From positions 963,363-1,027,362 of the forward strand of contig NZ_CP036349.1 in NCBI RefSeq assembly GCF_007753265.1: a stretch of DNA of 64,000 nt, read 5' to 3'. A program made the translations under genes and the position numbers. Shown here one piece after another: positions 56,437 through 64,000 of this stretch. Source of the DNA: Botrimarina mediterranea. GTDB lineage: Bacteria; Planctomycetota; Planctomycetia; Pirellulales; Lacipirellulaceae. Every line of letters starts with the position of its first letter. Position 1 is the stretch's first letter. The notes below the pieces were generated by a model. The model made no database searches. It saw only the letters and a program-made list of their open reading frames with translations, and had not been told where the DNA came from.

Positions 56437-56774
56437 GCCGCCAGCGGCTGGCCCCCCGCCCCACCCAGCCGCAAGCGCTGTCCTTCCTACCAGCCTACCC
56501 ACCTACCGGTCGAACGGCCTTTCCCAGCTATCTCCGCCACGCCCGAACGGGGCGAACCCGCGTAAATCCACGGCCGCCCGTCAGCGGTTGGGGTGCAAGT
56601 CACGACGGATCGACGAGGGGCATCGGATGCCCACCGTTACCGCCCCGTCGGGCGTGGCGTTTTTGAGATTGAGGATTTTGACCCCACATGCATTCAACTC
56701 CACCCTTCATTTAGCCCCCGGTCAATGACCGGGGGCTAATTGCGTATTGGGGATCGAGCGCGCGACAGGGCCAA
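56437..56774. other. Non-coding stretch between convergent mraZ-like and DUF1559-like genes
   Basis: 338 bases without a supported gene. It contains a weak inverted repeat around 56640-56665 followed by TTTTT that might end the mraZ transcript, and the family H hairpin at 56712-56738. Confidence 0.5.
56712..56738. repeat. Perfect hairpin, family H (tagcccccggtca), copy 1
   Basis: 13-bp arms 56712-56724 and 56726-56738 around one base, followed by AATTGCG. An almost identical copy is at 61249-61275. Both lie 30-40 bases past the stop of a minus-strand gene, so a terminator role is likely. Confidence 0.85.
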
Positions 56775-58367
56775 TCACCGCGAGATCGCTTCACCACCGT
56801 TCTTGGTGATCAACTTCTTAAGCAGCCCTGGGTCGATATCGAAGGGCTCAAATCGCGCGGATCCATCATAGTACCCGGTGACGAATCCCTCACGCTTGTC
56901 CGTGCGGAGCTTCGCTAGCGGGTCCTCGAGATCGACCTCCCAATCATCGGGCTTGGTCCAAAAGACCGCGTGCTCCGGCGCCACTTCGGCGACCATGATC
57001 GTTTTCGACAAGCCGTCGGTGATGTCACGGAACGTCTCGCTCGGCTGCAGGAAGCACATGCGTCCAGACGTTGGCTTCTCGATTGGCTCAATGTCTCCTC
57101 GCGCCGCAGCAAGGTCCGAGCCTGCATAGACGGGCCGCAGAAAGCTTGTCAGCCCTTCGCGATTATCTCGGCAGTAGACTTGGGGCGCCGATCGTTTGGC
57201 GACTTCCAGGTTGTGCGGACTGTCCCACGATTCGTCGAGGTGTAGTTCCTTTAAGAAGGTTTCCTGCTCCAAGAAGGGGAGGAGCAACACCCGCCACGAC
57301 AGCAGCGGTTTACCATCCTTGTCTACCACGTTCGTAGGAAGAGAGCCGCGAACATCATGGTAATTGTGCATCGCCAGAATGATCTGCTTCATGTCGTTCA
57401 TCTTGGACGATCGCTTGGCGCGTTCCTGCGCCACAACTATTGCCGGAGCGAGGACGTTGGTTGCGAATTGCCTCACAGCGGCGTCGGCAGAGTCGATTCG
57501 CATCGTCACCGCGGCGTCGTCCACGCGAGGCGCCAACAACTCGGCGGTTTCCTTCGCACCGGCGGCGTAGGGTGGCTGGTTCGTCTCTACCCAAACAACG
57601 CCGGTTTGCAGCCCCGCTGAGATAGCTTGCGCAATTGACTCACGGGCGGAAGGATTGGGCGAAGTGATTGTCAGCGAAGCGATCGGCGCCGCGCCGAGTT
57701 GGACGGTCGCCGTGACGCTACGTACGTCGTCGGCGACGAGCGGGCCCGTCAGTTTGTCGTATGGGGGCGGAAGCATCGGCCACAGCTCACGCAGCACCCG
57801 CCGCGCGTCGGCGCCGGGAGAGAGGACAGCGCTGAGGGCGGCGTTGGCCGACGAGTGTGCGTCGGCTAGGTCGGGACGCGCGGCGGGCGTTAGCTTTGCG
57901 TAGCGATCTAGTGTCGCGGTCGTGGCGACCAGCAGCGTCGAGCCGGACAGCCGCGCCTCAAATCCCGGCGTCATCTGCAATCGCGGCTGTAACCAGTCGC
58001 GCACCTTCATCGCCGCCGCTTCGTCGGGAAGTTTGGTGACGAGCAACGGGCCATGGTTCATCGTCAGGTCTTCGATCGCGACGACGAGGCCGATCTCCTT
58101 GACGCCGAAGTCGCGCAGCTCTCGCAGTTGGCTGATCGCTTGCCGCGTGATCATGGCCGGCATCGTGGCGTCGCCCGAACGGAGCGCCGGCGCCGCGGCT
58201 TCGATCGTTGCGATCAGCCACTGCGCCGATTCGGTCGAGGTCATTTCATCGAGATCGAGCGACGCGACGAGGAACGTGCCGTCTTCGAGATAGTTATCGA
58301 ACGGCGTCGCGGCGTGAGTAGCAGCGGTGATGAAGAGCAGAGCGAAGCAGCGCAGGAAGTGGCGCAT
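56775..58367 (-). CDS. Exported protein with DUF1559-type C-terminal region
   Basis: Started at ATG 58367, preceded by GGAGG at good spacing, giving a signal peptide (MRHFLRCFALLFITAATHA); 530 residues. The first ~340 residues are a non-pilin domain (LVASLDLDEMTSTESAQWLI, LLVTKLPDEAAAMKVRDWL) of unknown function. The rest, KMNDMKQIILAMHNYHDVRGSLP, then LLSWRVLLLPFLEQETF, is DUF1559-like but without the prepilin leader. The long upstream in-frame extension was rejected because it reads through a palindromic repeat. Role unknown. Confidence 0.82.
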   Translation of the reverse strand: MRHFLRCFALLFITAATHAATPFDNYLEDGTFLVASLDLDEMTSTESAQWLIATIEAAAPALRSGDATMPAMITRQAISQLRELRDFGVKEIGLVVAIEDLTMNHGPLLVTKLPDEAAAMKVRDWLQPRLQMTPGFEARLSGSTLLVATTATLDRYAKLTPAARPDLADAHSSANAALSAVLSPGADARRVLRELWPMLPPPYDKLTGPLVADDVRSVTATVQLGAAPIASLTITSPNPSARESIAQAISAGLQTGVVWVETNQPPYAAGAKETAELLAPRVDDAAVTMRIDSADAAVRQFATNVLAPAIVVAQERAKRSSKMNDMKQIILAMHNYHDVRGSLPTNVVDKDGKPLLSWRVLLLPFLEQETFLKELHLDESWDSPHNLEVAKRSAPQVYCRDNREGLTSFLRPVYAGSDLAAARGDIEPIEKPTSGRMCFLQPSETFRDITDGLSKTIMVAEVAPEHAVFWTKPDDWEVDLEDPLAKLRTDKREGFVTGYYDGSARFEPFDIDPGLLKKLITKNGGEAISR

Positions 58368-58386
58368 GATGAACCTCCGTTGTGAC

Positions 58387-58478
58387 GGCGAGCCGGCGAC
58401 GTTAGTCGTCGGTGGGAAGCGAGCAAGACTTTCAATCTCTCTGCGGGTTCCACCCCCGATTAACATCGGGGGCTCGCC
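58387..58478. repeat. Palindrome, family E (ggcgagccggcgacgttagt), intergenic copy
   Basis: Begins GGCGAGCCGGCGACGTTAGT and ends CATCGGGGGCTCGCC, with terminal GGCGAGCC/GGCTCGCC arms and internal TNACGT cores. It fills the gap between two minus-strand genes. The same family forms the outer part of the DUF695 cassette repeats and lies inside the DUF1844 gene. Confidence 0.82.
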
Positions 58479-58479
58479 T

Positions 58480-60063
58480 TTAAGGTTTCGCGATCGTGAT
58501 CTCGTAGCGCCGCGAGTACCCGGGGAAACCCTCCGACGCGGGCAGCTCAAGCACCGCGGTCTTGCCGTCGCGGTGGTAGAGGAACGGCTTGTCGGTCGCG
58601 GGGTTCAGCGGCACGGGGACGCACGTCACGTCGTCGAGTGTGTCGGGCCAGCGGCTGTCGTTGCGAGCGGCGTGCATCCGCAGGGCTTCGATGACCCGCA
58701 ATGCGGCGAGGTCGCGCGCGGCTCGTACCTCCGAGGAACGGACGGTTCGGACGGTAAAGAGCATCCCGATTCCAAAGGGGAGCACTTCTCGGTCAGGACC
58801 GTCAGAGAAGAGCACGTTAGCGTCGTGATAGTCCTGGGCTTCCTTGTCCAGCGGTTTTGACGCCGAGTACGGAGCTAGGTAGGCCTTAAGATATCGGTCC
58901 GCCCTCATTTGCATGATGCGGTTGGAGTAGAGTGAGAGGACTTTGCCGACCGGCATGGCTTCGACTTCCGGCGGAGTCATGCCCCAATCGACGAGTCGCG
59001 TTTTGGCGTGGGTATAGCCGACGACGCCGGTCAGTAGAGGTAGAGCACGATTCACCAAAGCCAATTGCATGTCATGCGACTTTTGATTGCCGGACAAGAA
59101 TGCGGCCTCTTGAATCAAAGCCGGCGTGTGCTTTTTCCAATGGGCGTTCCACTCTTCGGGCGATCGCTCAACGCCGTCAGTCTCTTCTAGCAGAGGGAAG
59201 AACCTCGCAAAGTTTGCGGATTCGTTCCAGATGGCGTCACGTAACGACACGGGAGGATTCGGGATTGCTGACAAAGCCCAGTAGAGATTGGGCGACTCCG
59301 GCGCAGCGATGAGGTCGGCGACGCCCGAGTTGGCGATGCCGGTGATCGCGATGCCAACGAGCCCGCAAACAATGAGCGGCTCCTGCGAGACATCAGCGCC
59401 GAGCTGGTACTCCGTGCGCAGATACTTGACCGCGTCTTCGTAACGTCGCTCGTGGATGGCGAGCCGCATTTGAAGATTTAGCATCCGAGCAAGCGATCGC
59501 GACGACTGCATCTCCGGTAGTAGGAATTCAAAGAACTCGGTACCCCTGAACTGCTCCGAACGAATCCCCCAATCGCAATCGCGACGCATGGCGCCGGGGA
59601 CGATGTGGTCGTCGACTAAGGATCGCGACAGACTACGTCCTGCCTCATCAAGCTTATTCCACGCGACTTCATTGACTGGGATTCCAGCCGTGTAGTAAGG
59701 CTCGAAATCGTCGTTGCCGATGAGCTTATTCCATGTGGACCACGCATGGGTTTCTTCAGGGTAGGCCCGGGCGTACCACTGCGGACGATTTCCCGGCAGG
59801 CGTTCATGCAGCCCGTAGGTCAAGCGGTGCTCAAACACCGGCGATGGTTCGTCGGCGGGGGTGACCTCCATCTGGATCACGACGTGGCCGGTGTTCTTCT
59901 CGTCCTCGATGTGACGTACCCCGGCCGAGGCGGTTGCTGAGAACGTAGCCGCGATGAGCGCGGCGAGGAGCGCTCGTAGGTCAGGCTGTGCCTGACGGCG
60001 CCGTCGCAACGCGCTATCCATCGGGGTGGCGTCAGGCACAGCCTGATCTCCGGGATTGTTCAT
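58480..60063 (-). CDS. Exported protein of unknown function in ECF sigma operon
   Basis: From ATG 60063, whose ATGA overlaps the stop of the upstream gene; 527 residues (ATG 60024 is an alternative). A hydrophobic signal segment LRALLAALIAATFSATASAG is preceded by ~30 polar residues, much of them encoded by a palindromic repeat (59981-60046). The mature part is mostly helical (IVCGLVGIAITGIANSG, LRVIEALRMHAARNDSRWPD). The last segment, PDTLDDV and DGKTAVLELPASEGFPGY, resembles the C-terminal region of many planctomycete secreted proteins. I do not recognise the family. Confidence 0.75.
   Translation of the reverse strand: MNNPGDQAVPDATPMDSALRRRRQAQPDLRALLAALIAATFSATASAGVRHIEDEKNTGHVVIQMEVTPADEPSPVFEHRLTYGLHERLPGNRPQWYARAYPEETHAWSTWNKLIGNDDFEPYYTAGIPVNEVAWNKLDEAGRSLSRSLVDDHIVPGAMRRDCDWGIRSEQFRGTEFFEFLLPEMQSSRSLARMLNLQMRLAIHERRYEDAVKYLRTEYQLGADVSQEPLIVCGLVGIAITGIANSGVADLIAAPESPNLYWALSAIPNPPVSLRDAIWNESANFARFFPLLEETDGVERSPEEWNAHWKKHTPALIQEAAFLSGNQKSHDMQLALVNRALPLLTGVVGYTHAKTRLVDWGMTPPEVEAMPVGKVLSLYSNRIMQMRADRYLKAYLAPYSASKPLDKEAQDYHDANVLFSDGPDREVLPFGIGMLFTVRTVRSSEVRAARDLAALRVIEALRMHAARNDSRWPDTLDDVTCVPVPLNPATDKPFLYHRDGKTAVLELPASEGFPGYSRRYEITIAKP
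59981..60046. repeat. Palindrome, family I (tcaggctgtgcctgacg), inside a gene leader
   Basis: Perfect 17-bp arms (59981-59997 and 60030-60046) around a 32-base loop, lying within the first 30 codons of the 58480-60063 gene. Confidence 0.88.
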
Positions 60064-60665
60064 GCCAGCTTCTCCGAGTGGGAGGACGATTGGTCGGCTT
60101 GGGGGTCGTTGGTCTTCGTGGTCGCGGACTTCTCGGCGGGGAGGTACATCCGCAGGAGTCGCGCGGCGGTGGGGGGCGGCTCGATGGGCAGCGACGCGTT
60201 GTAAACGCCCTCGACTCGCGGCGGCTCGGGGAGGGCGTCGATCCCTTCGCGGAGCACGAGGTCGCGGCGGCCCAAGTAAGAGTCGGGGTCGGGCGTCGCG
60301 GCGACGAACCACAGGGCCCAAGCCGGCGGCGTCGGCGCGCTCGGCGTGCGGAATGGTTCGGCGATCGGCTCTGGCTCAGGGGCGACGACCGGTTCCGTCA
60401 TCACGATCGTTGGCGCCGGCGGCGCCGAGTCGGCAATCGGCAACGCTTCGCGCTGCTGCACGACCACAATTGCGAGCACCGCCGCCGCGGCCGTCGAAAC
60501 CAGCGAGTACGCTTGCCAACCACGGGCGCTACGCTCGGCGCGCGCCGCAGCGCGGCCCGCTTCGAACCAGAGTGCGGGCGCGTCGAGCTCGAGCGGCGCC
60601 GGCGTTAGCGCCGTGCGGTAGAGTTCTGTGAGTTTGTCGTTGATTGGATCAGTTTCGGGTCGCAT
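60060..60665 (-). CDS. Single-helix membrane protein, probable anti-sigma factor
   Basis: A 201-residue protein whose ATG (60665) lies within the 3' end of the sigma factor gene (61-base overlap). A cytoplasmic N-terminal part of ~48 residues is followed by one membrane helix (AYSLVSTAAAAVLAIVVV) and a Pro-rich external part. No zinc-binding HxxxCxxC motif is seen. Position directly after an ECF sigma gene and the topology suggest an anti-sigma factor. Confidence 0.7.
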   Translation of the reverse strand: MRPETDPINDKLTELYRTALTPAPLELDAPALWFEAGRAAARAERSARGWQAYSLVSTAAAAVLAIVVVQQREALPIADSAPPAPTIVMTEPVVAPEPEPIAEPFRTPSAPTPPAWALWFVAATPDPDSYLGRRDLVLREGIDALPEPPRVEGVYNASLPIEPPPTAARLLRMYLPAEKSATTKTNDPQADQSSSHSEKLA

Positions 60666-61150
60666 GGCGCCTCCAAACGGGTGCGGAGTTGCGAAAGGGC
60701 GTTCTCGGTGCGGCGGTGGACGGCGCTCTTCGACGAGCCCACCGCCGCGGCGATCTCGTCGTACGTCAGGTCGCTGTAGAAACGGAGCGTCACGAGCTCG
60801 CGGTCGTCGGGCGACAGTTCGGCGAGCGCCGACACAAGGTCGAGCGCTTCGGCGGGATCACTTGTCGTCGCGATGAGCCGATCACGCCAAGCGGCCGACT
60901 CGTGCCCCGTACGGCGACGCGCGGCGCGGGATGCGTTGAGCGCCCGTTGTCGCACCCGGGCGTAGAGCCACGCCACGGGGCTGTCGGGCAACCGCGGCAG
61001 GCCGGCGAGCTCCACGAGGGCCTCCTGCACGCAGTCCTCGGCCGCGGCCGTCCAGTTGGCGGCGTACAGCGCAAGGGCCGGCCCGTTTTCGGCGAGGAGC
61101 CTACCGAGCACATCAGCCCGCTCCACCTTTAAAGGGGCGCGTTGCGGCAC
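60605..61150 (-). CDS. ECF-type RNA polymerase sigma factor
   Basis: A 181-residue protein from GTG 61150 with GGAG upstream. Region 2 covers about residues 15-80 (AAEDCVQEALVELAGL, WLYARVRQRALNASRA); region 4 is LSPDDRELVTLRFYSDLTYDEIAAAVGSSKSAVHRRTENAL, a clear helix-turn-helix. It directs RNA polymerase to specific promoters, probably including its own. The three genes downstream on the same strand overlap or abut and likely form its operon. Confidence 0.9.
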   Translation of the reverse strand: MPQRAPLKVERADVLGRLLAENGPALALYAANWTAAAEDCVQEALVELAGLPRLPDSPVAWLYARVRQRALNASRAARRRTGHESAAWRDRLIATTSDPAEALDLVSALAELSPDDRELVTLRFYSDLTYDEIAAAVGSSKSAVHRRTENALSQLRTRLEAPCDPKLIQSTTNSQNSTARR

Positions 61151-61248
61151 TCGGGAAGCTCCGGGACGAGAACATGACGGGTCGGTCGCTCAGATAAGAG
61201 ACACCGGCCGGCGGGGATTGTCCCGGAAAAAAAGTCGGCTCCATCATT

Positions 61249-61275
61249 TAGCCCCCGGTCATTGACCGGGGGCTA
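61249..61275. repeat. Perfect hairpin, family H, copy 2
   Basis: Arms 61249-61261 and 61263-61275 around one base, followed by AATTGCG exactly as in the copy at 56712. It lies about 30 bases past the DUF1844 stop. Confidence 0.85.
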
Positions 61276-61304
61276 ATTGCGCATTGAGGGCCGAACACGC
61301 GGCG

Positions 61305-61718
61305 TCACTTCACCGCGACAAACGCCATTCGCAGCTGATGCAAGATATCGTCGAGCGCAATGGCCTCGTCCGACGTGAGGTTGCCGGCGGTCTTTTCCTG
61401 CAACATCGCCAGCGTGTCGATGAGGTACTGCGCCTGGTTGCGGCGGAGCTTGGTTTCGCCCGTCACGGGGTGCGGGAACTGGCCCAGCGAGAGCAACGCT
61501 TCGGTGGCGAGCGACGACATCAGCATGCCGATCGACGCGGGGGGCATCGGTGGGTCGTCGGGGTCTGGCGAGCCCTCAACGTTGGTTGGGGGAGTTTGTG
61601 ATTCAACTCCACCGACTGACGTCGGAGGCTCGCCAGTTCCGTGCGCTGCGGCTTGCTTCTCTTTTTCGACTTGGGACTTCCAGTCTTCGTCGATGAAGAT
61701 CTTCTTCTCGTCGCTCAT
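61305..61718 (-). CDS. DUF1844 protein with palindrome-encoded insert
   Basis: A 137-residue protein. It begins SDEKKIFIDEDWKSQVEKEK and ends with the conserved DUF1844 block (PPASIGMLMSSLATEALLSLGQFPHP, KLRRNQAQYLIDTLAMLQEKT, LDDILHQLRMAF). Between them, residues 29-50 (GEPPTSVGGVESQ and following) are encoded by an inverted repeat, positions 61567-61634. Family function unknown. The gene lies 24 bases downstream of pyrG and is probably co-transcribed with it. Confidence 0.88.
   Translation of the reverse strand: MSDEKKIFIDEDWKSQVEKEKQAAAHGTGEPPTSVGGVESQTPPTNVEGSPDPDDPPMPPASIGMLMSSLATEALLSLGQFPHPVTGETKLRRNQAQYLIDTLAMLQEKTAGNLTSDEAIALDDILHQLRMAFVAVK
61567..61634. repeat. Palindrome, family E, inside the DUF1844 gene
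   Basis: Terminal GGCGAGCC and GGCTCGCC arms with internal AACGTTGG / GACGTCGG parts. A related intergenic copy lies at 58387-58478. Translated in the gene's frame it gives GEPP...TNVEGSP; the intergenic copy in one frame gives GEPP...TNVAGSP. Confidence 0.85.
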
Positions 61719-61742
61719 CGTTTCCCTCGTCTTCTCGATGCT

Positions 61743-63428
61743 TTAACCGACGTGTTGGGTTTCGTTGGGCTGGTGCGAATCGGCCGGTTGGGCGGCGCGT
61801 TCGTTGCGGCGCTTGCGGTGCGCGACGGCGGCGCCGACGAAGCCGGCGAACAGCGGCTGTGCCGCGATCGGCTTGCTCTTGAACTCGGGGTGGTACTGCA
61901 CCGCCAGGAACCACGGGTGGCCGGGGATCTCGACGGCTTCGACGAGCTTGCCATCGGGGCTAGTGCCGCCGAAACGCATGCCGTTGGCTTCGTACTGCTG
62001 GCGGTACTGGTTGTTGAACTCGTAGCGGTGGCGGTGGCGTTCGCTGACCTCTTCCTTGCCATAGCACGAAGCGATCAGCGAACCCTCGGCGAGCACCGCG
62101 GGCTGCGCGCCGAGTCGCATGGTGCCTCCCTTGTCGGTGACGTCGCGTTGCTCGTCGAGCAGGCAAATCACCGGGTGCGGCGTGTCCTTGTCGAACTCGG
62201 TGCTGTGGGCGTTCTCGAGGCCGATGACGTCGCGGCCGTACTCGACGACGGCGCACTGCATGCCGAGACAGATGCCGAAGAACGGGACGCCGCGTTCACG
62301 CGCCCAGCGGATCGCCTGGACCTTGCCCTCGATGCCGCGCTCGCCAAAGCCGCCCGGAACGAGCACGCCGTCGTAGCCCGACAGCAGGCGCTCGGGCCCT
62401 TCGGCTTCGACGTCTTCGCTGCGGATGCGGCCGATGCGGATCTGCGCCTTGTGGTGGATGCCGGCGTGGTCGATCGACTCGTAGATGCTCTTGTAGGCGT
62501 CGCGGTGCTCGGCGTACTTGCCCACCACGGCGATCGAGATCTCGTGGTCGGGGCGACGCAGGCGGTTGAGCAGGTCGTGCCAGTCGTCGAGGTTCGGCTC
62601 GGGCGTATCGAGGCCGAGACGCTCGCAGATCTGCGCGTCGAGCCGGTTCTCCACCAGCGACAGCGGCACTTCGTAGATGCTGAAGTCCTTGTCGCGTTCT
62701 TCGATGACGGCGTCGACCGGCACGTTGCAGAACAGCGCGATCTTCTCACGGTCGTCGCGGCCGATCGGCTGTTCGCAGCGACAGACGAGGATGTCCGGCT
62801 GGATGCCGATCTGCCGCAACAGGCCGACGGAGTGTTGCGTAGGCTTGGTCTTCAGTTCGCGGGCCGCCTTGAGATACGGCACCAGCGTCAGGTGCATGAA
62901 CAGGCAGTTGCCCTTGCCCGCGGTAAGCGCGAACTGGCGGATCGCCTCCATGAACGGCAGGCTCTCGATGTCGCCGACGGTGCCGCCGATCTCGGTGATG
63001 ACGACATCCGGCTTGCGGCCGCTGGAGTCCTTCGTCTCGGCAAGACGGGCGATGCACTGCTGGATCTCGCCGGTGACGTGCGGGATCACCTGCACCGTCT
63101 TGCCGAGGAACTCGCCGCGGCGTTCCTTCTCGATCACTGACAGGTAGATCTGCCCGGTGGTGTAGTTCGAGTCGCGCGTCAGCGGGCCGCTGGTGAAACG
63201 CTCGTAATGGCCGAGGTCGAGGTCGGTCTCGGAACCGTCGTCGAGGACGTAGACCTCGCCGTGCTGGTAGGGGGACATGGTCCCCGGGTCGACGTTGAGA
63301 TAAGGGTCGAGCTTCTGCATGCGGACCGAGAGGCCCCGCTTCTCGAGCAGCATGCCGACCGACGCGGAAGTGAGCCCCTTGCCGAGCGAGCTGACGACAC
63401 CGCCGGTAACAAAAATGTGCTTGGCCAT
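61743..63428 (-). CDS. pyrG: CTP synthase
   Basis: Started at ATG 63428 ([18 protein letters not shown]); the upstream open frame to 63728 is not conserved. 561 residues. It makes CTP from UTP with glutamine or ammonia. The synthase domain has [33 protein letters not shown] and [16 protein letters not shown]. The glutaminase domain has [20 protein letters not shown] with nucleophile Cys387, and the VQYHPEFKS His-Glu pair. The C-terminal ~25 residues are an unconserved polar tail. Confidence 0.97.
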   Translation of the reverse strand: MAKHIFVTGGVVSSLGKGLTSASVGMLLEKRGLSVRMQKLDPYLNVDPGTMSPYQHGEVYVLDDGSETDLDLGHYERFTSGPLTRDSNYTTGQIYLSVIEKERRGEFLGKTVQVIPHVTGEIQQCIARLAETKDSSGRKPDVVITEIGGTVGDIESLPFMEAIRQFALTAGKGNCLFMHLTLVPYLKAARELKTKPTQHSVGLLRQIGIQPDILVCRCEQPIGRDDREKIALFCNVPVDAVIEERDKDFSIYEVPLSLVENRLDAQICERLGLDTPEPNLDDWHDLLNRLRRPDHEISIAVVGKYAEHRDAYKSIYESIDHAGIHHKAQIRIGRIRSEDVEAEGPERLLSGYDGVLVPGGFGERGIEGKVQAIRWARERGVPFFGICLGMQCAVVEYGRDVIGLENAHSTEFDKDTPHPVICLLDEQRDVTDKGGTMRLGAQPAVLAEGSLIASCYGKEEVSERHRHRYEFNNQYRQQYEANGMRFGGTSPDGKLVEAVEIPGHPWFLAVQYHPEFKSKPIAAQPLFAGFVGAAVAHRKRRNERAAQPADSHQPNETQHVG

Positions 63429-63659
63429 TCTGGGGGGCTCCATTCCGTGGGAAAGGGCAATCCTTGGGCAGGCCAATCCTCGGGCGGGGCTGGCCGTGGC
63501 GGGGCGGGAAAGCCCGAGTCTAGCAGCTAGCAGCGTCGATTCGGAGGCCCGGAAATGCGCAGACTCGGAACCTCGTGAAGAATGTCGTCGCGCCAATCGG
63601 AACCCTTCGCCAGAGGCGTTTGCAGCGAGAATGTCCGAGGTTTTAGCCACTTGATCGGC

Positions 63660-63665
63660 TATAAT
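63660..63665 (+). promoter_or_regulatory. Perfect -10 box upstream of the last gene
   Basis: TATAAT, 43 bases before the proposed TTG start. The matching -35 region is weak (TTTTAG around 63641 at short spacing). Confidence 0.4.
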
Positions 63666-63707
63666 CGACGCTTCCTTTCGACGCCTTCCTCGCCGGATTG
63701 AACGACA

Positions 63708-64000
63708 TTGTTTCCCTTGATTCGACAATGGACCGTTGCGACGCTCCTCTGCTTGGCGGGGGCCGCTCCTGGCAGCGCGGCGATCACGGCGACCGGGGAC
63801 TACCGCCCCGCGTATGACGGCGTCGCGGACCCGTGGGACCTGGGGACGACCACCGACATCTATGTGGGCGAGGACCTGAGCGGGTCGCTGACGATCGACG
63901 GCGGCAGCGATGTGGCGAACGACGACACGTACGTTGGATACGAGGCTCCCGCCGTTGGCGAGGTGACGGTGACCGGCGCGGGCTCGACCTGGACGAGCGA
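63708..64000 (+). CDS. Secreted repeat protein, N-terminal part (autotransporter/pectin-lyase-like)
   Basis: An open frame from TTG 63708 (TTG 63717 is also possible) to the right edge. It starts with a signal peptide ([22 protein letters not shown]). The mature start, [20 protein letters not shown], then [20 protein letters not shown], matches planctomycete PEP-CTERM proteins that carry T-(V/G)-x-G-x-G-S-x-W repeats of a beta-helix. Only 97 residues are visible; the C-terminus lies outside the window. Confidence 0.7.
   Translation, partial: MFPLIRQWTVATLLCLAGAAPGSAAITATGDYRPAYDGVADPWDLGTTTDIYVGEDLSGSLTIDGGSDVANDDTYVGYEAPAVGEVTVTGAGSTWTS

Noticed and set aside
58368-58550. N-terminal extension of the 56775-58367 gene to an upstream start
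   Set aside because: The extension reads through a family E palindrome, while ATG 58367 has a strong GGAGG and a signal peptide.
61641-63140. A 499-residue plus-strand open frame opposite pyrG
   Set aside because: pyrG is certain on the minus strand; the opposite frame is an artefact of high GC and strong codon bias.
63429-63728. 100-residue N-terminal extension of pyrG
   Set aside because: CTP synthases begin at [10 protein letters not shown]; the extension is Arg/Ser-rich and overlaps the divergent promoter region.

Overview
The window is high-GC bacterial DNA that reads as a planctomycete of the order Pirellulales, probably close to the Lacipirellulaceae. The call rests on gene content: a dockerin/PEP-CTERM secreted protein, DUF1559 proteins with a prepilin leader, DUF1598, DUF1844 and DUF5722 proteins, a lipoprotein with the CASLPRIDPSG lipobox, a MoxR/DUF58/BatA cluster, sulfatase and fucosidase genes, and many long intergenic palindromes. 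No rRNA, CRISPR array, prophage or transposase gene was seen.

Layout. 1-14900: tail of a retropepsin-like peptidase, a beta-propeller PEP-CTERM protein, CorA-like transporter, GH29 fucosidase next to an S1 sulfatase, CNNM/CBS transporter, PQQ-propeller protein, DASS anion transporter, bifunctional nuclease domain protein, zinc alcohol dehydrogenase, DUF1559 pseudopilin and its lipoprotein partner. 14900-22600: a double methyltransferase, a DUF5722 protein, and a divergent OxyR-type regulator / exported KatG pair with a dyad operator candidate and a strong terminator. 22900-27500: a giant CheB-CheR-PAS-histidine kinase-receiver protein overlapping a small Cys-pair protein. 27500-33000: penicillin acylase homologue, an SDR/VKOR/membrane-protein operon, creatininase family amidohydrolase. 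33150-34215: two paralogous mini-cytochromes (CxxCH) and tRNA-Leu(UAG). 34400-41700: Gfo/Idh/MocA oxidoreductase and the MoxR-DUF58-BatA cluster, which is split by a low-GC DUF695/RraB gene bracketed by ~90-bp inverted repeats. 42060-49000: Sua5/low-molecular-weight phosphatase fusion, rpiB, glycerate kinase, PhoD phosphatase, double GH43 protein. 49150-56450: STN-like repeat protein, Gly/Met-rich DUF1598 protein, DUF11-type lipoprotein, stand-alone LigD phosphoesterase domain, orphan MraZ. 56775-64000: an ECF sigma factor operon running leftwards, DUF1844 protein, CTP synthase, and the start of a secreted repeat protein.

The strongest unexplained signal is the palindrome load. At least seven sequence families of inverted repeats occur, some nested one inside another. 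Several have entered genes: one adds about 22 in-frame residues to the DUF1844 protein, one lies in the leader of the 58480-60063 gene, one adds a Ser/Pro/Gly-rich stretch to the BatA protein, and others supply the last codons of the OxyR-like regulator or abut the start codon of the LigD-like gene. The DUF695/RraB cassette between inverted repeats may be a related but larger mobile unit.

All function calls come from reading motifs and gene order; no database search was run.
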